Positions 8,806-15,999 of a DNA stretch of 64,000 nucleotides are shown here, piece after piece. The translations under genes and the position numbers were made by a program. Position 1 is the first letter of the stretch; every line of letters starts with the position of its first letter. The stretch is from positions 176,208 through 240,207 of the forward strand of contig NZ_QGDT01000008.1 in assembly GCF_003149085.1 (NCBI RefSeq), given 5' to 3'. This DNA comes from Dyadobacter jejuensis. GTDB taxonomy: Bacteria; Bacteroidota; Bacteroidia; Cytophagales; Spirosomataceae. Below the pieces are notes generated by a model. The model searched no databases, was not told the DNA's origin, and worked only from the letters and a program-made list of their open reading frames with translations.

Positions 8806-9888
8806 TTATTTCTTTGCACGTTGTTTTAAAAATTCATATTCGGCCAATAATGCCCAGCCATGCGCCTCACATACCCAGTTCATATGAAATAGAGGAAAGG
8901 GAGCCAATCGATACAAAGCCGGGTTTTCATAAGCCGTCAAGAGTCCTGCAATAAAAAATGAAAAATCCCCAAATGCCTCCTTTTGATAAAAAGAAGCCGG
9001 CAACTCTGGAGGGCACTCCCCTAGCCTGAGCAGGGCAATAGACAGCACTACACGCTCCAGTGGATGCTTTGCCTGGGCCACTAAGCGATGCGTATCCTGA
9101 ATGAGCTTTTCTTGCACCGGTCGTAAAACTTCAGGATGGAAGCGCCCAATTAGGCGGCTGATATGATACACGATTAGGCTTGTCTTGGGATAGTGATGGG
9201 CACAATGAAAAGGATCGGTAATATAACGATCCGTTTCAATGATGGTTCGGAGGTACTCCAAACTGGCGGTGGCATGTCGATCGGGCACCACGCCGGCTCT
9301 AAGCAGGCAGTAGAGCAAGTTACTCAGGGCACAGGCATCGAACTCGATATACATTTTATCACCAAACCAAGTAGAATACGCCGGCAGCTCACGACAATCA
9401 GAAAATGTGTTTTGGATAAACTGTTTGGTCCCATTGGCATGCTGGCTCAGTTTCTGCTGCAACCAACTATAATCCTGGGCCGTCCGCGGTGTAGTCATAT
9501 AGACGAAGGCGGTATCGTCCACATCGTCTGGTATTTTAAAATGCCTGAATCGGTGAAACAGACGGCCGTTGGGGAAATGATGGGAAGGCCTAGTAGTCCA
9601 AAAATTATAGGTATTTAAACCATCCTTATTCTGAAAATTCGGATAACTCAACCGAATGCGAGCGCACAGACTTTTAACCCGATTGGCAAGTTCGGCCGGT
9701 AGTTCGGGCTCCATTTCTTGCAAGGAAAAACAGATAATAGCCGCAAAGAAAAGGGTAGCATCGGGTCGCTTATACCCTAGCCTTGCGTTTTGTCGGTAGG
9801 CGGGGAAGGTACCATCCACAAAGTGCGGATGACCGACACACTGGGACGATTCAATTTGTTCAATACATTTTTCCAGCACCTGGGTCAT
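8806..9888 (-). CDS. Unrecognised protein with a DVDDTA motif, paired with the reductase
   Basis: 360 residues from the ATG at 9888; a longer frame to 9966 would run back into the terminator of the upstream gene, so the shorter start is favoured. All-helical by composition, no signal peptide or membrane segment. It contains DDVDDTAFVYM near residue 120; DxDDTA is the acid motif of class II terpene cyclases and related alpha/alpha-toroid proteins. Other distinct motifs: DGLNTYNFW, WFGDKMYIEFDACALSNLLYC, and HMNWVCEAHGWALL at the end. I do not recognise the family. Tight coupling to a PaaE-like reductase suggests a redox or lipid-modifying role, but this is inference. Confidence 0.6.
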   Translation of the reverse strand: MTQVLEKCIEQIESSQCVGHPHFVDGTFPAYRQNARLGYKRPDATLFFAAIICFSLQEMEPELPAELANRVKSLCARIRLSYPNFQNKDGLNTYNFWTTRPSHHFPNGRLFHRFRHFKIPDDVDDTAFVYMTTPRTAQDYSWLQQKLSQHANGTKQFIQNTFSDCRELPAYSTWFGDKMYIEFDACALSNLLYCLLRAGVVPDRHATASLEYLRTIIETDRYITDPFHCAHHYPKTSLIVYHISRLIGRFHPEVLRPVQEKLIQDTHRLVAQAKHPLERVVLSIALLRLGECPPELPASFYQKEAFGDFSFFIAGLLTAYENPALYRLAPFPLFHMNWVCEAHGWALLAEYEFLKQRAKK

Positions 9889-9922
9889 AGGGAGGGAAGT
9901 AAATGAATTATAATAACAAAAA

Positions 9923-9952
9923 ACGAACCCCGTCGGGAAAGACAGGGTTCGT
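9923..9952 (-). terminator. Terminator after the Nfu-like gene
   Basis: Stem ACGAACCC/GGGTTCGT with an inner GTC/GAC pairing and GGGAAA loop; on the minus strand it runs into TTTTTTGTTATT. Ends transcription from the gene at 9973-10569 and separates it from the 8806 gene. Confidence 0.85.
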
Positions 9953-9972
9953 ATGGGCGTATCCAAATAGCA

Positions 9973-10569
9973 TTAAACTCCCTCTGCTACCACCTCTTTA
10001 ACACCAGGAACCATACGGGTCAGCAGGTTTTCGATTCCGGCCTTCAGGGTTAGCGTAGAAGATGGGCAACCACTACAAGAGCCTTGTAACAGCACCTTCA
10101 CCACCCCAGATGGTTCGTCGAATGAGTGGAAGTTAATAGCGCCACCGTCCGACTCTACGGCTGGCCGTACGTACTGATCCAGAGCCGCTTTTATTTGTTG
10201 AACCGCCTCCGTGTCACGCGCATCGACGATCAGGGTATTATTTTCGATGGTCTGCTGCTCAAATACGGGGTGGTTTTCTTCGAAGTATATTTTTATGAAC
10301 TGCTTTGTGTCGCGCAGCACCTCTTCCCATTCTTGAGCGTCGTCCTTAGTGATGGTTATAAAATTGCTGGCAATAAACACCCTTTTGACATGTGGGAATT
10401 GGAATAAGTCGGCAGCCAGGGGAGATACCTTACCCGGCTCCAAGGCAGCCTCTCTGGATGGATAATCGAAGCTAAGCCCATCGGGTACCAACTCGAAGTT
10501 CAAAACAAACTTCATTGAGTTAGGATTGGGGCTTAATTCTGTATAAACAAAAATAGGACGAGAGAGCAT
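9973..10569 (-). CDS. Nfu/NifU-type iron-sulfur cluster carrier
   Basis: 198 residues with two domains: an N-terminal Nfu_N domain (TELSPNPNSMKFVLN, residues about 10-25; FPHVKRVFIASNFITITK near 58-75) and a C-terminal NifU-like domain (RPAVESDGGAINFHSF, then GSCSGCPSSTLTLKAGIENLL). The CxxC binds a labile Fe-S cluster that is handed to client enzymes. The two-domain arrangement is that of mitochondrial NFU1 and its bacterial homologues. It is monocistronic, with its own terminator. Confidence 0.9.
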   Translation of the reverse strand: MLSRPIFVYTELSPNPNSMKFVLNFELVPDGLSFDYPSREAALEPGKVSPLAADLFQFPHVKRVFIASNFITITKDDAQEWEEVLRDTKQFIKIYFEENHPVFEQQTIENNTLIVDARDTEAVQQIKAALDQYVRPAVESDGGAINFHSFDEPSGVVKVLLQGSCSGCPSSTLTLKAGIENLLTRMVPGVKEVVAEGV

Positions 10570-10672
10570 GATTGATTCTTTTTAAAAATATTATATCAGT
10601 AATGGATGTTGCTATAACAGCATTCGGAACCATTTGGTTTGGTAATGACCCAAAAATAGGGTCTATACACAA

Positions 10673-10703
10673 AAGCGTCCACCAGAGATACCAGTGGACG
10701 CTT
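10673..10703 (-). terminator. Terminator of the rplU-rpmA operon
   Basis: Perfect 10-bp stem AAGCGTCCAC/GTGGACGCTT, 11-nt loop. On the minus strand it is followed by a modest T-rich stretch (TTGTGTATAG). Lies 22 bp past the rpmA stop codon. Confidence 0.75.
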
Positions 10704-10724
10704 CCTAAGGAAATACCTAAAATC

Positions 10725-10994
10725 TTAAGCTTCCGCTACAGCAACGGGCTCAATGCTCACATAGGAGCGGTTGTCGCGTTTCTTACGGAAAACGATTTTA
10801 CCAGGAACCAAAGCGAATAGAGTATGGTCACGACCGATACCTACGTTTTCACCTGGATTGTGCTTAGTGCCACGCTGACGAACGATAATGTTACCAGCTT
10901 GGGCGATCTGACCACCGAATAATTTTACTCCCAGACGTTTACTTTCCGATTCACGTCCGTTTCTCGAGCTACCTACACCTTTCTTATGTGCCAT
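10725..10994 (-). CDS. rpmA: 50S ribosomal protein L27
   Basis: 89 residues. Starts [16 protein letters not shown] and contains the family signature [22 protein letters not shown] at about residues 40-61. L27 is a large-subunit protein near the peptidyl-transferase centre. No N-terminal extension of the Firmicutes type. It follows rplU with a 39-bp gap in the usual rplU-rpmA order. Confidence 0.98.
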   Translation of the reverse strand: MAHKKGVGSSRNGRESESKRLGVKLFGGQIAQAGNIIVRQRGTKHNPGENVGIGRDHTLFALVPGKIVFRKKRDNRSYVSIEPVAVAEA

Positions 10995-11033
10995 GATATC
11001 TTAACTTTTAATGTGTTGTTCTTTGATTTGGAA

Positions 11034-11345
11034 TTAAGCTACAATTTCGTCAATGCTGATTTTGGTCAGATATTGACGGTGACCATTCTTAACTCTGTAA
11101 CCCTTACGTCTTTTCTTTTTGAAGACGATTACTTTGTCACCTTTAAGGTGCTCAAGAACGGTTGCCTTAACAGAAGCACCAGCTACTGTAGGAACACCAA
11201 CCTGTACTGTGCCTGCGTTATCAACGAGAAGGACTTTGTCAAATACAAGTTCAGCGTTCACGTCTCCTTCAAGCCTGTGCGTGAAGATAGCGCGACCCTT
11301 TTCAACTTTAAATTGCTGACCTGCGATTTCTACGATTGCGTACAT
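11034..11345 (-). CDS. rplU: 50S ribosomal protein L21
   Basis: 103 residues. Starts [17 protein letters not shown] and contains the basic segment [16 protein letters not shown] near the C-terminus, both typical of L21, which binds 23S rRNA in the large subunit. First gene of the rplU-rpmA operon; the AT-rich stretch 11346-11460 upstream should contain the promoter. Confidence 0.98.
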   Translation of the reverse strand: MYAIVEIAGQQFKVEKGRAIFTHRLEGDVNAELVFDKVLLVDNAGTVQVGVPTVAGASVKATVLEHLKGDKVIVFKKKRRKGYRVKNGHRQYLTKISIDEIVA

Positions 11346-11607
11346 TGTAATGTATATTGATAATTATTCAAAATGAGGTGCAAAGCTACTGATTAACAAA
11401 CTTATTTGCAAACACTCCCTTACAATTATAGAAGAAAAGAACCCAATACATTTTTTTGTTCAGGAAAATATAGTAGTATTAGGCGTTATCGGCAAAGAGA
11501 TGGTGATGGCCCCTATAAAATTATCTTCCCTTAACACGGCTTAACATTCTGAATCGTTACCTTAGTATAGAAATCCGTCCGGATATCAGACCATGGATCG
11601 TACCAAC

Positions 11608-12255
11608 ATGAAAACCATTATCCAAATTGCCTGTCTTTTTCTCTTAGCAGGAACATGGAGACCTATATTGGCCTTTCACCAGCCAACAGAACCCGCTCTG
11701 GAAACTGGGCAACAGACTACTGGGTACCAGCCTGGCGACCTGGTAGTGAATTTTGCCCTTAAAGACCTCAATGGGAAACCTATTTCCCTAAAGGACTTCA
11801 GCGGCGCCAAAGGGCTCATTATCATATTCAGCAATATGCATTGCCCGTTTTCTCGTTCCTACGAAAACAGGATGATAGCCCTTCAGCACAAATTTGGCAG
11901 TATGGGCTTTCCAGTCCTAGCCATTAACCCGAGCAACCCCAACGTCCACCAAGACGATGCCCTTGGCAAAATCAAAGAAAGAGCTATATCGAAAGGATTT
12001 AACTTTACGTACGGTATCGACAGCGACCAAAAGGTCACCGAAGCTTTTGGCCCTACTCGCATCCCTACGGCCTTTGTTCTACAAAGAAATGGGGACCATT
12101 TTGAAGTAAAATACCGCGGCCTTATCGACGACAACCCACAGGATGCCGGTGCCGTAACCCGACCCTATGTAGAAGAGGCCGTTTCGAACCTTTTGGATCA
12201 CAAGCCGGTCATCACGCCAACTACCCTGGCAGAAGGCTGCCGGTTACGTTTCTAA
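11608..12255 (+). CDS. Secreted thioredoxin-fold peroxiredoxin/redoxin-family protein
   Basis: 215 residues from the ATG at 11608, chosen because it opens a signal peptide (KTIIQIACLFLLAGTWRPILAF); an ATG 15 bp upstream is possible. The mature protein has an AhpC/TSA-type fold: YQPGDLVVNFALKDLNGK, then SNMHCPFSRSYENRM with a single peroxidatic-like Cys near residue 85, TRIPTAFVLQ, and YRGLIDDNPQ. Such proteins act as periplasmic thiol peroxidases or redoxins. The next gene follows after 20 bp on the same strand, so co-transcription with the lactonase-like gene is likely. Confidence 0.8.
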   Translation: MKTIIQIACLFLLAGTWRPILAFHQPTEPALETGQQTTGYQPGDLVVNFALKDLNGKPISLKDFSGAKGLIIIFSNMHCPFSRSYENRMIALQHKFGSMGFPVLAINPSNPNVHQDDALGKIKERAISKGFNFTYGIDSDQKVTEAFGPTRIPTAFVLQRNGDHFEVKYRGLIDDNPQDAGAVTRPYVEEAVSNLLDHKPVITPTTLAEGCRLRF

Positions 12256-12275
12256 CGACTAACCCCATTAACGCT

Positions 12276-13172
12276 ATGAACCCTACTTATACCCTATCGC
12301 TGATCTGGATGTTGGCCTTAGCCGCTCCGGCCTGGGCCCAAACCAAGTCATTTTCCGCAACCGGCGAGTTCACCAACAACTGTGAAGGCCCGGCCGTGGA
12401 TAGTAAAGGCAATGTGTATGCCGTAAATTTTGCCCGAGATGGCACCGTAGCTCAAATCACTAAAAAAGGGAAAACGAGTTTTTTTATGACCCTTCCGAAA
12501 GGAAGTACCGGAAATGGCATTCGTTTCATCGACCAAAATACGTTTTTGATTGCCGACTTTACCGGTCATAATGTACTAAAAGCGGACCTTCTAAGCCGGG
12601 AAATATCCGTATTGGTTCACGAGCCAGCCATGAACCAACCCAACGATTTGGCGGTCACCTCTACCGGCTATATCTACTGCTCCGACCCCAACTGGAAGGA
12701 CAATAGTGGCCAAATATGGCATGTATCCCTTGACGGTACCAGCCGGCTAGAGGCCAAAGACCTGGGCACTACCAATGGTATTGAGGTGAGCCCCGATGAA
12801 AAAAAGCTGTACGTAAACGAAAGCGTACAACGCAGCATTTGGGTCTTCGATATAGAACCCGATGGATCTTTAACCAATAAACAGCTATTTTTCCGCTTTG
12901 AAGAGGGCGGTATGGACGGAATGCGCTGCGACATCGCCGGCAACCTTTACGTAGCTCGGCACGGAATGGGACAAGTGGCCGTATTGTCGCCCGATGGAAG
13001 GCTGCTTCAAACGATCCAAACCTTAGGAAAAAAAGTCTCCAATATTTGCTTTGGAGGAAAAAAAGGAAAAACCGCCTACATCACCCTGCAGGATACCGGC
13101 CACCTGGAACAATTTAAGGTGAAAATTCCGGGTAGAGAATGGGCACTTATGAAGCAGTTCCAGCAAAAATAA
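12276..13172 (+). CDS. SMP-30/gluconolactonase-like secreted beta-propeller
   Basis: 298 residues. A signal peptide ends near AWAQ (residue 21). The rest is an SMP-30/LRE-like six-bladed propeller: NNCEGPAVDSKGNVYAVNF, NQPNDLAVTSTGYIYCSDP, TTNGIEVSPDEKKLYVNES and GGMDGMRCDIAGNLYVARHG carry the Glu, Asn and Asp metal ligands of the family. These enzymes hydrolyse sugar lactones or related esters. Periplasmic location fits the peroxiredoxin encoded just upstream. Substrate cannot be read from sequence. Confidence 0.85.
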   Translation: MNPTYTLSLIWMLALAAPAWAQTKSFSATGEFTNNCEGPAVDSKGNVYAVNFARDGTVAQITKKGKTSFFMTLPKGSTGNGIRFIDQNTFLIADFTGHNVLKADLLSREISVLVHEPAMNQPNDLAVTSTGYIYCSDPNWKDNSGQIWHVSLDGTSRLEAKDLGTTNGIEVSPDEKKLYVNESVQRSIWVFDIEPDGSLTNKQLFFRFEEGGMDGMRCDIAGNLYVARHGMGQVAVLSPDGRLLQTIQTLGKKVSNICFGGKKGKTAYITLQDTGHLEQFKVKIPGREWALMKQFQQK

Positions 13173-13215
13173 ATAGTACAAAACCCAGCGAACTTTTTTG
13201 TAAAAGAACAATCTT

Positions 13216-13260
13216 CTTTAAAATCCCTAGTCCCTGTAGGGATAAAAGATTTTCTTTCTT
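13216..13260 (+). terminator. Terminator after the SMP-30-like gene
   Basis: Stem ATCCCTA/TAGGGAT around a 7-nt loop, with weaker outer pairing, followed after a few A by TTTTCTTTCTTTCC. Rho-independent type for the + strand. Confidence 0.65.
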
Positions 13261-13395
13261 TCCTTTGTTATGCAAAGTACTTTATTTCGAAGATTAAACA
13301 GCGGTGACCTCTTAACTTTAAGACCTACCTCATTTTTTCCATTGTATCGATCTTGTTGTATTTTGCGAGCTATTTCAGAGCCCAATTGACGCGTC

Positions 13396-13773
13396 ATGAA
13401 TCTAAGAATCGATATACCCAAAGCCCTCCGGAGCTTTAAATATGCAGCAATGGGAATTGTCAGCCTATTTGCAAATGAAAATAATGCCAAAATCCATTTG
13501 TTGGCAGCCCTATCGGTCATGGCAGTAGGATATTACCTGCGCCTGACTGCGCATGAATGGATATTGGTACTCCTGGCTATTGGCCTGGTGTGGATGGCAG
13601 AGGCCTTTAATACCGCTTTGGAAAAGTTGGCCGATGTGGTATCCCCAGAGATCCACCCGGGGATTAAACAAGTAAAGGACCTTGCCGCCGCTGGGGTACT
13701 CATTATGGCCATAGTGGCCTTCCTTACCGGCCTGATCATCTTCATTCCTAAATTCGCCGCTTTACTGGTATAG
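13396..13773 (+). CDS. dgkA: Diacylglycerol kinase family protein (DgkA-type)
   Basis: 125 residues, three membrane helices. The family signature EAFNTALEKLADVVSPEIHPGIKQ-KDLAAAGVL lies at about residues 72-103, with the catalytic Glu and Asp of the integral-membrane kinase. Proteins of this type phosphorylate diacylglycerol or, in Gram-positives, undecaprenol. An N-terminal amphipathic start (FKYAAMGI) and NENNAKIHLLAAL match the family. It stands alone in its orientation with a 75-bp gap to the next gene. Confidence 0.92.
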   Translation: MNLRIDIPKALRSFKYAAMGIVSLFANENNAKIHLLAALSVMAVGYYLRLTAHEWILVLLAIGLVWMAEAFNTALEKLADVVSPEIHPGIKQVKDLAAAGVLIMAIVAFLTGLIIFIPKFAALLV

Positions 13774-13848
13774 GGATATGAATGGTCAAAAATAATTGGG
13801 GCGATAATTTTGTAACCGATTATATTTACAGTCTATTAATTACACTAC

Positions 13849-14994
13849 ATGGAACCAGAACAGGAATCGTTACATACCCTACATGAAATTAGGGAACTGA
13901 TGGAGAAATCGTCCAAATTTCTCTCGCTAAGTGGCCTAAGTGGTGTATTTGCGGGTATTTTTGCCTTATTAGGGGCCACCATCGCTTACATTCATTTTAA
14001 AACTGACTGGCTTACGGAGATTCTAAAACCCACGGGACTGGCCCATAAGACTGGTCGGCAGGAAATCATCTTATTCCTTTTTCTGGACGGACTCCTAGTC
14101 CTATCTTTATCCCTTGTGTGTGGTATTCTGTTAACGGTACGAAAGGCCCAAAAAAGAGGTTTAAAAGTCTGGAATGGGAGTTCGAGACGATTGTTAAGGG
14201 CCATGATTGTCCCTTTGGCCGCCGGTGGTATCTTTTGCATCGCCATGCTCCATTACGGTCTTATATGGCTGGTTTTCCCTACTACCCTGATATTTTATGG
14301 ACTCGCCTTGGTAACAGCCGCTCGCTTTACCTATCCGGAAGTGCGCTACCTAGGGATCTGCGAAATCCTGATTGGCTGCCTGGCCCTATTCATGACAAAT
14401 TATGCCGTGTTACTCTGGTCGGTAGGCTTCGGCCTACTACATATATTATATGGCCTAGTGATGCATAAGAAGTATGACCTAAAATCGCCCGAACCTCGGA
14501 GTGGTATAGGCACAAGTTTGTTGCTAGGGATGGTACTCTGTAGCAGCATAGCTACGGCTCAGAGTGTAACACCCCATACAGGTGAAAGAAACCCCATCCG
14601 CTGGTACGACCAGGAAAGCATTTATATGCAAGGGCAGAATAGCTACGTCAAACAAAATAAGCTATATACGGGCAATAAGGCGCTGATGAAAGAGTTTTCC
14701 ATATCGCCCAACGGTCTGAATATGTATTTTAGATCTCGAAGAAATCGTAATATTGGCCTGGCTATATCCCTAGCAGGGTCAGTAGGAACAATTGTCTCTT
14801 TATTCAGTAACGATCGGGACAGTTGGAAAAAATTTATATGGGTATCATTAGGCACAGGGGTGGCCGCTACTATGCTCAATGCTAGAGCCAATAACCAACG
14901 CGACCAGGCCGTGTGGATACGCAACCGCGACGCACTTATTATGATGGAAGCCCAACAAAGCCAATATGAGGCTACCCAAAAGGACCCCCAATGA
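13849..14994 (+). CDS. Multi-pass membrane protein with an internal signal-like segment
   Basis: 381 residues, no family recognised. Residues 1-220 hold an N-terminal helix (HTLHEIRELMEKSSKFL) and six hydrophobic segments. Around residues 222-243 a stretch SLLLGMVLCSSIATAQ looks like a complete signal peptide with an AxA cleavage site, and the remaining 140 residues resemble a separate secreted or membrane protein with another hydrophobic pair (IGLAISLAGSVGTIVSLF). The protein may be a fusion of two genes. Its stop overlaps the next start by 4 bp (ATGA), so it is translationally coupled to a winged-helix regulator and likely under its control or its partner. Confidence 0.6.
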   Translation: MEPEQESLHTLHEIRELMEKSSKFLSLSGLSGVFAGIFALLGATIAYIHFKTDWLTEILKPTGLAHKTGRQEIILFLFLDGLLVLSLSLVCGILLTVRKAQKRGLKVWNGSSRRLLRAMIVPLAAGGIFCIAMLHYGLIWLVFPTTLIFYGLALVTAARFTYPEVRYLGICEILIGCLALFMTNYAVLLWSVGFGLLHILYGLVMHKKYDLKSPEPRSGIGTSLLLGMVLCSSIATAQSVTPHTGERNPIRWYDQESIYMQGQNSYVKQNKLYTGNKALMKEFSISPNGLNMYFRSRRNRNIGLAISLAGSVGTIVSLFSNDRDSWKKFIWVSLGTGVAATMLNARANNQRDQAVWIRNRDALIMMEAQQSQYEATQKDPQ

Positions 14995-15290
14995 TGGAAT
15001 GGTTAGAGAAATTCAATAAGGTATTCGAAAGTAAGATCCGGCTGGGCCTGATGTCTGTGTTGGTAGTGAATGAATCCATGAGCTTTATAGAACTCAAGGA
15101 GCTGCTACAACTTACAGATGGCAACTTAGCCTCACATTTACGTGCCTTGGAAGACATAAGCTATATATCCGTTCAGAAACAATTTATGGGAAGAAAGCCT
15201 TTAACGACCTATTCCGCTACCGAAATCGGCCACGAAGCATTTACTGAACATTTGTTGGTGCTCGAAAAAATGATTCGTCAGAATATGTAA
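14991..15290 (+). CDS. Winged-helix transcriptional regulator
   Basis: 99 residues of the small winged-helix (HTH_27/MarR-ArsR-like) type: RLGLMSVLVVNESMSFIELKELL, then the recognition helix TDGNLASHLRALED and the wing ISVQKQFMGRKPLTTYSAT. Such proteins are usually repressors of their own operon; no metal-binding Cys is present. ATGA overlap with the preceding membrane protein gene indicates a two-gene operon. Confidence 0.85.
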   Translation: MMEWLEKFNKVFESKIRLGLMSVLVVNESMSFIELKELLQLTDGNLASHLRALEDISYISVQKQFMGRKPLTTYSATEIGHEAFTEHLLVLEKMIRQNM

Positions 15291-15299
15291 ACAAAAAAA

Positions 15300-15337
15300 G
15301 CAAAGCCAGACTAAAATACAAGTTAGCCTAGCTTTGC
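15300..15337 (-). terminator. Terminator for the DUF2911 gene
   Basis: Arms GCAAAGC and GCTTTGC with inner CTAA/TTAG pairing. On the minus strand it is followed by TTTTTTTGTTTAC, so it mainly serves the gene ending at 15367; it may also slow transcription from the + strand. Confidence 0.75.
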
Positions 15338-15366
15338 AATATTACTATTTCTGGAATAGTCCTCGA

Positions 15367-15861
15367 TTAAAATTTAAGAGGAACTGAGAACCCGTCGCCT
15401 CCCCATTGGAAATCTAGGCTTTTGTCTTTCACCGTAAAGGTTAACTTCTCCTGTGATGTCGAATATTTTTTGGCAGGAACGTTTACAGAGAGTACATCTT
15501 TCGATTTGTTTTTCTCATACTCAAAGGCTCCCGACTGGCCCAAAACACTATTTAAGATTACGGTCCATTCTTTTTCACCAGGAATGGTAAAAAGGGAATA
15601 GGTACCGGCCTTTACCGCTTTCCCAGCAAACTTACCGTCTTTCTTAAAGGTAATTTCGGTAGACTTGTTAGCACCTGTACGCCATACTTTGCCATACTTT
15701 TCGAGTCCTTCCGCTCCAAATAATACCCGGCCATTCTGAGAGGGTTGACCATAGGCCACACTTACGTTTTTACCATCGGCTGTTACTCTTGGACTTTTCT
15801 GTGCAGTAGCGAAGGTAAAGGCTACGACGGTCATCAATAAAGCTAATAATGAAGTCTTCAT
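15367..15861 (-). CDS. DUF2911 domain secreted protein
   Basis: 164 residues. Signal peptide MKTSLLALLMTVVAFTFATA. The mature part matches DUF2911: SPRVTADGKNVSVAYGQPSQNGRVLFG, WRTGANKSTEITF, AGTYSLFTIPGEKEWTVILN, then a beta strand pair ending WGGDGFSVPLKF. DUF2911 proteins are common secreted proteins in Bacteroidota with no known activity. Monocistronic, own terminator. Confidence 0.9.
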   Translation of the reverse strand: MKTSLLALLMTVVAFTFATAQKSPRVTADGKNVSVAYGQPSQNGRVLFGAEGLEKYGKVWRTGANKSTEITFKKDGKFAGKAVKAGTYSLFTIPGEKEWTVILNSVLGQSGAFEYEKNKSKDVLSVNVPAKKYSTSQEKLTFTVKDKSLDFQWGGDGFSVPLKF

Positions 15862-15999
15862 AAAAAATTCTTAAATTGGTTTGGGTGAATATTGGTTTAC
15901 GCTTGTAACGTTAATCATACCCTTAAAGTTGTAATAAAAGAGTATTGATTCAAAATTTGTAATTTTGAGCCTAAACCAAGCCCATTAAATCATAAACAA

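Noticed and set aside
9889..9966. 26-residue N-terminal extension of the DVDDTA protein
   Set aside because: It would be encoded inside the terminator hairpin of the upstream gene.
10986..11360. 124-residue + strand ORF
   Set aside because: Antisense to rplU, a clear ribosomal protein gene.
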